From positions 1-40,270 of the forward strand of contig CALMPB010000096.1 in NCBI GenBank assembly GCA_937871985.1: a DNA stretch of 40,270 nt. The letters run 5' to 3'. The position numbers and the translations under genes are program-made. Each line of letters opens with the position of its first letter. Position 1 is the first letter of the stretch. The notes beneath the pieces were generated by a model. The model was not told the origin of the DNA. It worked only from the letters and a program-made list of their open reading frames with translations, and made no database searches. Below are positions 15,492-24,300 of this stretch, in pieces. This DNA comes from an uncultured Burkholderiaceae bacterium. GTDB lineage: Bacteria > Pseudomonadota > Gammaproteobacteria > Burkholderiales > Burkholderiaceae.

Positions 15492-16246
15492 CGGATACGA
15501 CTCTACGCACAGAAGGGGTAACCAAAATCTGGGGTACCTTCAGGGCCAATAGCGATGTATCGCTTTCGTTTGCGCCCGGTGCGCGCCACGCGCTCATCGG
15601 ACCCAACGGGGCTGGCAAAACCACGTTCATCAACCTGTTGACGGGGGCGCTTGCGCCTACGTCGGGCAAGGTGTTCTTTGGCGACCGCGACATCACCAGC
15701 CTGCCGCAGCATCAGCGGGTAAAGCTGGGCATGACGCGCACATTCCAGATCAACACCCTGTTTGGCGGCCTGACGGTGCTCGAATCCGTCATTCTCGCCA
15801 TCAGCGAGCGTGAGGGGCTGCAGAAGGCCTGGTATAAAACGGTCGAGCATCAAACCGCGGCCATCGAAGAAGCCGCGCAACTGCTCGCCACGCTGAAGCT
15901 AAGCGCCGACGCCAACACCATTACGCGCAGCCTGCCGTACGGCAAGCAGCGCCTGGTGGAAATCGCCCTGGCGCTGGCCACCAAGCCCAAGGTCTTGTTG
16001 CTGGACGAACCGGCCGCGGGCATTCCTTCGGCGGAAAGCGCCGAGCTCTTCGAGGTCATTGCGCAATTGCCGCGCGACGTTACCATCGTGTTCATCGAGC
16101 ACGATATGGGGCTGGTATTCCGTTTTGCCGAGCGCATCACCGTATTGGTGGGCGGCAAGGTGTTCACCGAAGGCACACCAGCCGAGATAGCCGCCGACAA
16201 GCGGGTCAAGGAAGTATATTTGGGCGAGGCCGAGCATGAAGAGTAA
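15488..16246 (+). CDS. ABC transporter ATPase, LivG type (second system)
   Basis: A 252-residue ATPase. Walker A is GPNGAGKTT, Walker B is VLLLDEPAAGIPSAES and the switch histidine is in IVFIEHDMG. The region before Walker B reads SLPYGKQRLVEIALAL, where the canonical signature is replaced by PYGKQR, as is usual for LivG. The phrase LGMTRTFQINTLFGGLTVLESV is typical of the family. The start follows AAGGAGGGCGAGC and overlaps the permease stop. The stop overlaps the following ATPase start by 11 bases. Confidence 0.91.
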   Translation: MTDTTLRTEGVTKIWGTFRANSDVSLSFAPGARHALIGPNGAGKTTFINLLTGALAPTSGKVFFGDRDITSLPQHQRVKLGMTRTFQINTLFGGLTVLESVILAISEREGLQKAWYKTVEHQTAAIEEAAQLLATLKLSADANTITRSLPYGKQRLVEIALALATKPKVLLLDEPAAGIPSAESAELFEVIAQLPRDVTIVFIEHDMGLVFRFAERITVLVGGKVFTEGTPAEIAADKRVKEVYLGEAEHEE

Positions 16247-16949
16247 TGGCAAAGAGTTGCTGGCGCTCGAAAACGTCAGCGCGGGCTACGGCGAGTCCGT
16301 AGTGCTGGAAGGCATTTCCCTGGCCTTGAACGAAGGCGACAGCCTGGCGCTGCTGGGCCGCAACGGGGTGGGCAAGTCCAGCCTGCTGCTGACCATGATG
16401 GGCATTACCCGCCTGCACAGCGGCTCGCTGCGTTGGCGCGGCAAAGACATGACCCGCGTGTCCACCTATAGGCGGGCGCATGCCGGCCTGGGCTGGGTTC
16501 CCCAGGAACGCCTCATGTACCCGTCGCTTACCGTGGAAGAGCATTTGACCGTGGTGGCCCGTCCCGGCGAGTGGGATCTCAAGAAAATCTACCAGGTGTT
16601 CCCCAGGCTGGAAGAGCGGCGCGGCAATATGGGCAACCAGTTGTCGGGCGGCGAACAGCAAATGGTGGCCATTGCCCGCGCGCTGATGATCAATCCGCAA
16701 TTGCTGCTGCTGGACGAACCCATGGAAGGCTTGGCCCCCATTATCGTTCAGGAGCTGCTCGAGGTCATCAAGCGCCTGGTTTCCGATAGCGGCATGACCG
16801 TCATCGTGGTCGAACAGCACGCCCGCATGGCGTTGGGGCTTACCAACCGGGCGATCGTGCTCGACCGCGGGCAGATCGTGCACGATTCCGATAGCCAGGT
16901 TCTTCTGGACGACCGCGAAAAGCTCGACCGCCTGGTGGCGGTCGCATAG
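16236..16949 (+). CDS. ABC transporter ATPase, LivF type (second system)
   Basis: A 237-residue ATPase completing the second ABC system. It shows Walker A GRNGVGKSS, signature QLSGGEQQMVAIARAL, Walker B LLLLDEPMEGLAPI and the switch VIVVEQHARMALGL. The LivF phrase GLGWVPQERLMYPSLTVEEHL is present. It starts inside the end of the LivG-type gene. No clear terminator hairpin was seen just downstream. The following 820 bases hold no confident gene. Confidence 0.91.
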   Translation: MKSNGKELLALENVSAGYGESVVLEGISLALNEGDSLALLGRNGVGKSSLLLTMMGITRLHSGSLRWRGKDMTRVSTYRRAHAGLGWVPQERLMYPSLTVEEHLTVVARPGEWDLKKIYQVFPRLEERRGNMGNQLSGGEQQMVAIARALMINPQLLLLDEPMEGLAPIIVQELLEVIKRLVSDSGMTVIVVEQHARMALGLTNRAIVLDRGQIVHDSDSQVLLDDREKLDRLVAVA

Positions 16950-17186
16950 CGGCTTGCGAATCTTGCGGGCGGCCGAACGGCTGCTCCCGCAAACGTACCG
17001 TCATGAAGCCGGCTCGGATCCTCTGGATTCGGGCCGATTTTTCATAGATCCTGGTCGGCCTAAACCGCGAGTTCGTGTTCCCAACATAGGTCGGGTTTCG
17101 CTCGGCGTTACCTCGGTTTGCACCAGGAGCTTCTCCGAATTTGACTCCTTACATTTGATGTGTTTGCACAACAACGCTCGATTTAA

Positions 17187-17223
17187 CAAGACCGGTGCAT
17201 TCGACCACTCTGCCAACCTTTCG
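17187..17223 (-). pseudogene. 5' fragment of a tRNA-Ser gene, cut in the anticodon
   Basis: Read on the minus strand, the sequence gives a 7-nt acceptor arm CGAAAGG, then TTGGCAGAGTGGTCGAA and TGCACCGGTCTTG. This matches the 5' half of tRNA-Ser(UGA): acceptor, D-arm and 5' anticodon stem. After CTTG the tRNA should continue AAAACCGG, but the sequence becomes TTAAATCG and similarity is lost within the anticodon. The 3' half is not seen nearby. The first base is C where G is usual. It is a non-functional remnant and marks a recombination or integration junction. Confidence 0.75.
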
Positions 17224-17685
17224 AGCGCAAGGCAATAACATAGCCGTTACCTGGCCGCAATAGCTAATGCCGTTGCTTGATTCCATTTTGCAAGATCAAA
17301 CTAAGTCGCCGAAATTGGTGAATTACGGTAACATTACGCGCAGACGCCGCATGCCACTGCAGGGTCAGCCTTTTTGACCCAATTTAAAGCTGATGTTTTC
17401 CTGGGCCGATAGTTGTTGCGAGCGCCATGCGACCCCCAGACGTGCTATCCGCTTGTTTACTTATAGCGTAGCCATTGATTTCGATGCCCGTGAATAGAAT
17501 CGCGAAGGACGGACATCATCAGGTGCGCTGTCAAGCAGCCATGGCCATTTAATTATTTTTAGCGCAAATAATTTACGCTGTTGAGGTTACTGAGTATTTC
17601 CAGCCTACCATAGCGTGGAACTTATTAACCGTGAGCAGGATATCGCCACAGATAAAAAATCGAGAAGAAACCAGGATGCGACAAA

Positions 17686-17745
17686 ATGAACAAAGTAATT
17701 GAGTCAAACCTGCTTTCGGGCCCCGATGACATGGAGCTGCGCTGA
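17686..17745 (+). CDS. Possible 19-residue peptide upstream of bcsB
   Basis: An ATG frame reading MNKVIESNLLSGPDDMELR ends 26 bases before bcsB. AGGA lies about nine bases before the ATG. No homology is recognised. It could be a translated leader, a remnant of a small cellulose-cluster gene, or chance. Codon content looks ordinary. Confidence 0.3.
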   Translation: MNKVIESNLLSGPDDMELR

Positions 17746-17771
17746 TTTTGTATGTAAATTAGAAAGGTGTA

Positions 17772-20063
17772 ATGAAAAGCTTCGTTGCCGTGTTACTGGT
17801 TTTTATAGTTGTGGCGTTTCGTGTCGCCGTGGCTGCACCCTCCCCAACCGATCCACACGACGTTAGTGACAGCGCTATTGTTGCGCCGCCAGCCCCAATA
17901 TTAGGAGAACCGGCGGTGGCGCTTGGTTCGCCCGTGGTGGTCACTTTACCCTTTTCCAAATTAGGCGCTTTCCGGCCCATACATCTGACAGGTATTACTG
18001 ACAGCAAGTCCATAGGGGTGGGGGTAAGGCTTGATCGCGTAGTAACCGCCGCCCGTTTGCGTTTGACTTATTCGTATTCACCCGCTTTGGTGTTTTCGAT
18101 TTCACATATCCGGGTACTTGTCAATCAGCAGGTCGTTGCAACCGTGCCGTTCGCGCAGGCCAACGCCGGCAGCCCGGTTACGCGGGATATCGAATTAAAT
18201 CCACAGTTCTTTACCAGCTTTAATCAAATTACGCTGGAGCTTGTGGCCCATTACACCATTGATCAGTGCGAGGACCCGGCCAATTCCGCCTTGTGGGCCG
18301 AAATTAGTTCTACAAGCGAATTGATTCTGGAAGAGCAGTCGGTGGCGTTACCCAATGATCTGGGTTTGTTGCCCGCGCCGTTTTTTGATCAGGGCGATAG
18401 TTCGCGCTTGGTCTTGCCTTTTATGTTGGGGGATGAGCCTAATGACGATTTACTGCATAGCGCGGGGATTATCGCTTCCTGGTTTGGTATGCTTGCCGAT
18501 TATCGCGACGCCCGGTTTCCGGCGGTGCATGCAATTCCTGCTGATAGAAACTTGGTGCTGATAGGCAAAGCGGCCGATTTGCCTCCTTCACTCGCAATAG
18601 CGGCAATTGCCGGGCCGACGATTGCCATTCTAAGCAACCCTTATGCCCCGGACAAAAAAATTTTGCTGATCTCGGGCCGCAGCGATCAGGAGGTGCAGAC
18701 TGCAGCCGAGGCGCTGGTGCTGGGCAAGGCGGTGTTGGCTGGTACGCAGACGACTGTGAGCAGCGTGGACATCGGACCGCCCCGTAAACCTTATGATGCA
18801 CCCAAGTGGCTATCTTTGAAGGGGCCGATCCAATTCAAGGATTTGGTGGCCAATCCGGAGGCATTACAGGTACGGGGCGGGTCGCCCGAGCCAATACGTA
18901 TTGACATGCGCGTACCCGCGGATTTGTTTGGGTGGACGGGCCGTGGCGTGCCGCTGGACCTGAAATACCGGTATACCGCGCCATCGGTCGTGAACGACTC
19001 TACCCTTACCATCAATATCAACGATATGCTGGTGAAGTCGTATCGGCTGACTCCGCGCCAGCCCAAGGAAAACAAGTCGGACTTCGAGCTCTTGCAGGTG
19101 CCCCTGCTCAATGACGATACGACTCATTCTGGCAATTCGTTCAGCATCCCGGCGTTTCGCGTGGGCAGCGATAATCAATTGCAGCTGGAGTTTACGCTCG
19201 ATTCGCAAAAAAGCGGTATGTGCTCGGGGCTTGCATATAACCCCGCGCGTGCGGCGGTTGATCCGGATTCGACTATTGATTTCAGCAATTTTGCCCATTA
19301 TGCGGTGATGCCGAATTTGACATTTTTCGCCAATAGCGGATTTCCGTTTACCACGTTGGCCGACTTGGCCGATACCGCGATGGTCATTCCCGACCATCCA
19401 GATTCAAGCGACCTTGAAGCCATGCTCACGGTACTGGGCTATATGGGAAGGTGGACGGGAGTGCCATCCATGCGCGTCCAGGTTTTGCGTTCGAGCCAGG
19501 CCCACGCACCTCTGGACAAGGACCTGATCGTTATTGGCTCGGGCCCGTCGGCTGCGCTTCTGGAAGGATGGGATTCCGTATCCGCCTTGCACATCGCGGC
19601 GTTGCCATCGACAGCCGGCGAACCCGACCATTATTCGGTAAGTCTGGTGGACGAAACGCGCAGTGGTTCGAAATTGGGCAAACAAGCCGTGACTCTTAAT
19701 GGAAATGGCAAGCTTGGCATATTGATAGGTATGCAATCGCCGCTGTACAAGTCGCGCAGTATTGTGGCCCTGACAGGCACTGACCCGCAAAGTTTGCTCA
19801 ATATCGTCAATGCCTTGAGCGATCCAGGCAAGGTCAATGTAATGAAAGGTGGTTTGGTTGTTGAGCGTGACGGCGAAATCGAATCAGTGCCAATCGGTGG
19901 GCAGTATACGGTGGGAAGCTTGCCTTGGTATGCCCGAATATGGGTAGTTGCCATCAAGCATCCCCTGTTGTTGGCTCTATTTAGCATCCTTGCGGGTATT
20001 TTGGTTGCGGTAGGGGTGTTCCTGGGCCTGCAGTCGCTATCTTCGCGCAGGCGGGGGGTGTGA
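17772..20063 (+). CDS. bcsB: Cellulose synthase periplasmic subunit BcsB
   Basis: A 763-residue BcsB, the periplasmic partner that anchors BcsA and guides the glucan through the periplasm. A Sec signal peptide is visible (VAVLLVFIVVAFRVAVAA, cleavage near Ala22). It is followed by alternating carbohydrate-binding-like and flavodoxin-like halves, for example LPFSKLGAFRPIHLTGITDSKSIGVGVRLDRVVTAARLRLTYSYSPAL in the first repeat. The C-terminal membrane anchor is PLLLALFSILAGILVAVGVFLGL, ending SSRRRGV. Length fits the E. coli-type family. AAAGG precedes the ATG. It is the first gene of this operon, whereas in E. coli bcsB follows bcsA. The next gene begins four bases after its stop. Confidence 0.92.
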   Translation: MKSFVAVLLVFIVVAFRVAVAAPSPTDPHDVSDSAIVAPPAPILGEPAVALGSPVVVTLPFSKLGAFRPIHLTGITDSKSIGVGVRLDRVVTAARLRLTYSYSPALVFSISHIRVLVNQQVVATVPFAQANAGSPVTRDIELNPQFFTSFNQITLELVAHYTIDQCEDPANSALWAEISSTSELILEEQSVALPNDLGLLPAPFFDQGDSSRLVLPFMLGDEPNDDLLHSAGIIASWFGMLADYRDARFPAVHAIPADRNLVLIGKAADLPPSLAIAAIAGPTIAILSNPYAPDKKILLISGRSDQEVQTAAEALVLGKAVLAGTQTTVSSVDIGPPRKPYDAPKWLSLKGPIQFKDLVANPEALQVRGGSPEPIRIDMRVPADLFGWTGRGVPLDLKYRYTAPSVVNDSTLTININDMLVKSYRLTPRQPKENKSDFELLQVPLLNDDTTHSGNSFSIPAFRVGSDNQLQLEFTLDSQKSGMCSGLAYNPARAAVDPDSTIDFSNFAHYAVMPNLTFFANSGFPFTTLADLADTAMVIPDHPDSSDLEAMLTVLGYMGRWTGVPSMRVQVLRSSQAHAPLDKDLIVIGSGPSAALLEGWDSVSALHIAALPSTAGEPDHYSVSLVDETRSGSKLGKQAVTLNGNGKLGILIGMQSPLYKSRSIVALTGTDPQSLLNIVNALSDPGKVNVMKGGLVVERDGEIESVPIGGQYTVGSLPWYARIWVVAIKHPLLLALFSILAGILVAVGVFLGLQSLSSRRRGV

Positions 20064-20067
20064 TGGT

Positions 20068-21324
20068 ATGACGGCTTTCGCGGACCAATGTCGATACGTG
20101 GGGCTGATCGGCGCTGCGTCAGTAGGCGTAGCCTTTGCGAAGCTTATGGGGCTGCTTGCGATGGTGCTGATCGCTTGCTCCGTTGTATCTGCGCAGGCGA
20201 CGAGTTTGGCGGCAACGAGAGCCGGCCTTGCCGCCCACTCCTGTTCTGCCTGGCCCCGATGGGAGGCATTCAAGGATAAGTTCATTAGTGCCGACGGTCG
20301 TGTCATCGATGTGGGTTCGGACGATGCCAGAACGGTGTCCGAAGGCCAGGCGTATGGCTTGTTTTTCGCGTTGGTCGCCAATGACAGGTCGCAATTCGAA
20401 AAGCTGCTCGACATGACGCAGAATATTCTGGCGCAGGGCGATTTGACCACGCATTTGCCGGCCTGGCTGTGGGGCCAGCGCAGCGACGGGACGTGGGGCG
20501 TGATAGACAGCAGCCCCGCATCGGACGCCGATCTCTGGATGGCCTATACCTTATTGCAAGCGGGTCACGTTTGGCACGAGCGGCGCTTCATAGCTTTAGG
20601 CACTTTGCTGGCCAGGCAAATACTAAGCCAGGAGACCGCGCGCCTGCCCGCACTGGGCTGGTCTTTATTGCCGGGCCCTAAAGGCTTTCATCCCTCGGCC
20701 GATGTCTGGCGATTGAACCCCAGTTATGTGCCCTTGCAGGTTCTGCGCGGGCTAAACACGGCTTTGCCCGAGCAGGCCAAATGGCGTGAACTTATCGGGA
20801 CTTCGCGGCGCTTGCTCGTCGAAACGGCGCCTAATGGTTTTTCGCCCGATTGGGCGCAATACCAGTCGGCCAGCGGCAAATCTGGCTTTTTGCCTGACAA
20901 GGCGACAAGTGCCATGGGCAGCTACAACGCCATCCGTGTCTATTTGTGGGTGGGCATGCTTGACCGCGCCGATCCGGACGCTGCCCTGTTGTTGAAGACA
21001 TTCAGACCTATGGTCGATTATGTACAGAAGCATGGTTTTCCTCCTGAAACGATCAATACTGTAACGGGCAAACCGGGGCCTAACGCGGGCAATGCCGGCT
21101 TTTCGGCGGCGCTGGTGCCGTTTCTTCAGACATCGGGTGAGCCGTTGTTGGCGCAGGCTCAGGCTGTTCGTATAGAGCAGTTGGAAACCCAGGCGCCGTT
21201 GGGGTATTACAGCCAGGTTCTAAGTCTGTTCGGGCTTGGCTGGCAAGCGGACCGGTTTCGCTTTCAGGCTAATGGCGACTTATGGCTGGCCTGGCAGCAG
21301 GGCTGTCCTGCGGAGTCTCGGTGA
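20068..21324 (+). CDS. bcsZ: Periplasmic endo-1,4-beta-glucanase BcsZ (GH8)
   Basis: A 418-residue glycoside hydrolase family 8 cellulase that trims nascent cellulose in the periplasm. The N-terminus is long (about 44 residues) with a hydrophobic segment GLLAMVLIACSVVSAQA and a probable cleavage site after it. The catalytic acid is Glu92 in TVSEGQAYGLFFAL. The GH8 signature SSPASDADLWMAYTLLQAG carries the conserved aspartates near 153-155. WPRWEAFKDKFISADGRVID begins the mature enzyme. The start at 20068 is supported by a G-rich stretch at the end of bcsB. An internal ATG at 20146 lacks a ribosome binding site. It overlaps the start of bcsC. Confidence 0.92.
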   Translation: MTAFADQCRYVGLIGAASVGVAFAKLMGLLAMVLIACSVVSAQATSLAATRAGLAAHSCSAWPRWEAFKDKFISADGRVIDVGSDDARTVSEGQAYGLFFALVANDRSQFEKLLDMTQNILAQGDLTTHLPAWLWGQRSDGTWGVIDSSPASDADLWMAYTLLQAGHVWHERRFIALGTLLARQILSQETARLPALGWSLLPGPKGFHPSADVWRLNPSYVPLQVLRGLNTALPEQAKWRELIGTSRRLLVETAPNGFSPDWAQYQSASGKSGFLPDKATSAMGSYNAIRVYLWVGMLDRADPDAALLLKTFRPMVDYVQKHGFPPETINTVTGKPGPNAGNAGFSAALVPFLQTSGEPLLAQAQAVRIEQLETQAPLGYYSQVLSLFGLGWQADRFRFQANGDLWLAWQQGCPAESR

Positions 21325-24300
21325 GCGGGGCGGTGGTTGCTGTTTTGCGCCTTTCATCGCCTAAAGTGGTGATTGCGGCGCTATGTTGCATGATGAATGC
21401 CGCAGCCGTGTATGCCGTCGTTCCTTCTCAAAATGGTGTAGCTCCGGCTGCAACTGCAGCCAAACCAGTCAATGTGGTGGCGCAACTGATTGCAAGCGCG
21501 CGGTTCTGGAGTCAAAGGCAACGCGATGACCTGGCCATGGGGCAAATTCAGAAGGCTTTGCGGATTGCTCCCGATGATCCGGATGTGCTGGGTACCTTGG
21601 GCTTGATCGAGGTTCGCATGAACAATCTGGTCGAGGCCGCGAGACTGGTGTCACGCTTAAATGCGCTTAGTCCGAATTCGGATGCCGCACGCGAGCTCGA
21701 TTATGCATATCGGATGGCCGGCCCCGACAAACAGGCGTTTGCCGTGGTACGCCGCATGAGCAATACGGACCAGACGGTCGAGGCTGTTCGGCGTCTTAAA
21801 GCCTTATTTCCCAAGGGCCCGCCACAAGGTGAATTGGCCGCCGATTATTACGACGTGCTGGCCCAAAATCCGCCAGATCGCGCAGCGGCTATCGCGGCGC
21901 TGCGGCAATTGACAGTTCGGTACCCGGAAAATCTCAAGGCGGCGCTGACATTGGCGTCGCTGCTTAACAGGGAGGCCGCAACCCGAATGGAGGCCGCCAC
22001 CATCGTCGCACGGGTTTTTAAAGACTCCGGGGCGGATCGATCTTCTGTGTTGAACGTCTGGCGCCGGATTCTGCGCGCTGCCGGTGACGATCCGGCTTAT
22101 CTCGAATCATTGCGGGCGTATGTGCTGGAGGTGCCCGACGATACCGAATTCAAAGACTTATTGGCAGTCACCATTGGCAAGCAGCGTGAACAGCGCGCGC
22201 TGGCTGCCGACCCTTATTGGCAGGCGCAGCGCAAGGGTTTGAGGTTGCTGGATCGGGGTGGTGTGGCGCAGGCCGCGCCATTGCTGGAAAAGGCGATGAA
22301 AACACGCAGCAACGATCCCGAGCTGCTTGGCGGCCTGGGCATATTGAGAATGCGCCAGGGTCGCCAGGCCGAGGCGCAGGTTCTTTTTGAGCATGCTGCA
22401 AAGCTTGATCCCGCTGAACGTGAGAAATGGCAGGGTTTGGCGGCAACTGCCCAATTTTGGAGCACATTACGGTTAAGCTCGGAAGCGTCCAATCGTGGGA
22501 ATCAGGCGCAGGGTGAGCGCTATGCGCTTGCGGCGATTGCCATGCAACCCGATAACGCATATGCCCAAAAGGTTTTGATTGATTCTTTGCTTGCACAAAA
22601 AAAATGGCAGCAAGCCGAGCCCTTGCTGCGTCGGCTGCTTGCGCGGCCTGAGGCGGACATAGGCTTGGTGCGTGATATGAGCACCCTGTTGCGAGGATCG
22701 GGCCGAGCCGATGAAATAGCATCCATGATGAGAGGGCTGCGAAGCCGCTTCACGGGGAAAAAACACGTGGCGTATGAGCAATTGCGCGCCGAGCAGTTAA
22801 GTACCGATGCGGATTATTTGCTTGAGCAGGGCAAAACAGGTCAGGCGCTTGATAAGCTGGAACAGTCGTTAAAGTACAACCCAGATTCGGCATGGACACG
22901 CTATACGCTGGCGCGGACCTATCAGGGTCTGGGGTTGCCGCAGTTGGGACAATCGGTGATGAACGAAGGGTTCGCCCAGAGCAAAGCCGCCGATATCAGC
23001 TACGCCACCGCGCTGTATAGGAACGGGCAGGATGATGTGTCCGGTGCAATAGCCGCCCTCGCGCGAGTAGCTCCGGAGCAGCGTACCGAAGGCATGCGTG
23101 CGTTGGCGAACAATTTGCAGGCACAGCAATTATTGAAAAAGGCGCGTGCCCAATTTGCGGAGGGGCAGCACGCCGCGAGCGAGAAAAGTCTGAACTCGGC
23201 CGCGGCGCTGGCCGTGGATGATCCTTACATGCTGGCTTCGCTGGGATCGGAGTGGATCGCGCAAGGCCGCTCAGATCACGGCCTTGATCTGCTTGGCCAT
23301 TGGATACACACCCACTCCGTCAAACCAGATGTGGACGTGCTCCTGCGCTACGGTGATCTATTGGCCAGCGCCAAGCGCGAGGGAGAGTTGAAAAGTTGGC
23401 TGGCCAATATAGGTAAAATCCCTGGTCTGACGCCGAACCAGCAGAAGCGTCTGGAGGACCAAGGCTTGCGGCAGGTGTTGCGGGCGACCGACCTGGCTCT
23501 GGCCGATGAAGATTACGAGCAGGCGGACAAATTATTGAATCAGGCCAGCCCGGAATACCGTGCGGATCCACGATGGCTGTTGGAACTGGTCGATGTGCGT
23601 CGCTACCAGGGTCGCTACACCGAGGCGCGCGCATTGCTGGCTTCCATTCTTGCCAAGAGGCCTGACGATTTTGAGGCCCGGTTGGCCTTGGCGCGGGTGC
23701 TTGAACAAAGCGGTGCTCACGGAAAAGCGCTAGCCGTGGTGCGTGACGTGGTGGATGAAGCGTTGCCGGACGATGTCGATACTCGTTTGTCGGCGGCGCG
23801 GCGGCTGGTGGCGCTTGGGCGCCCTCAGGAAGCGGCTGTACTTACCGATGATCTACATGCGCGGTTCGCGCAACGTCCCGATGTGACGGTGCAGCAAGGG
23901 CGTGTGTTGGAGGCGGTCGGGCAGTACGATCTAGCCAAGGTACGCTTTCAGGCAGCCTTGACGCAGGAATTGCAGACGGGTGTGCGTCCCGGCTCCGATG
24001 GCACTCCCGCTCAGGCAGCCTTGGCGGATTTGGAACTACGCCGACAGCCGTTGGTTGAAACCGCCTTTATCGCGTCCTATGACTCGGGTACTCCGGGCGT
24101 GTCACTCTTTCATGGTGTTACGGTGCCTCTGCATGTTCAGGTGCCGCAGGGCTACGAAGGCCACTGGCTTTTTCACGCGGACACGGTAAAGCTTGATGCG
24201 GGAACTCTGGACGATACGGCGGATGGGTACTCCTGGAGGTCTTTTGGCCAATTTGCCGCTTCCCCGCAAAGTGCTCATGGGTCGTTCGATACTCGTGCGA

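Larger units (their letters stand above)
16950..17771. other. Gene-poor region before the cellulose operon
   Basis: About 820 bases without a confident gene. It holds a tRNA-Ser fragment (17187-17223), a degenerate GC-rich motif around 17086-17112 (TAGGTCGGGTTTCGCTCGG) resembling dispersed intergenic palindromes, an inverted repeat GGGTCA/TGACCC (17362-17367 and 17375-17380), a 19-codon frame at 17686-17745, and A/T-rich sequence in the last 250 bases that should include the cellulose operon promoter. I could not place that promoter. I saw no recognisable c-di-GMP riboswitch. Confidence 0.6.

Noticed and set aside
17001..17216. A 71-residue minus-strand open frame beginning MAEWSNAPVL
   Set aside because: MAEWSNAPVL is the familiar spurious translation of a tRNA-Ser 5' half. 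The rest shows no protein features. Annotated as a tRNA fragment instead.
17240..17771. c-di-GMP riboswitch or sigma-54 promoter upstream of bcsB
   Set aside because: No GEMM-like conserved core was seen. The best sigma-54-like match (near 17400-17420) has wrong GG-to-GC spacing.
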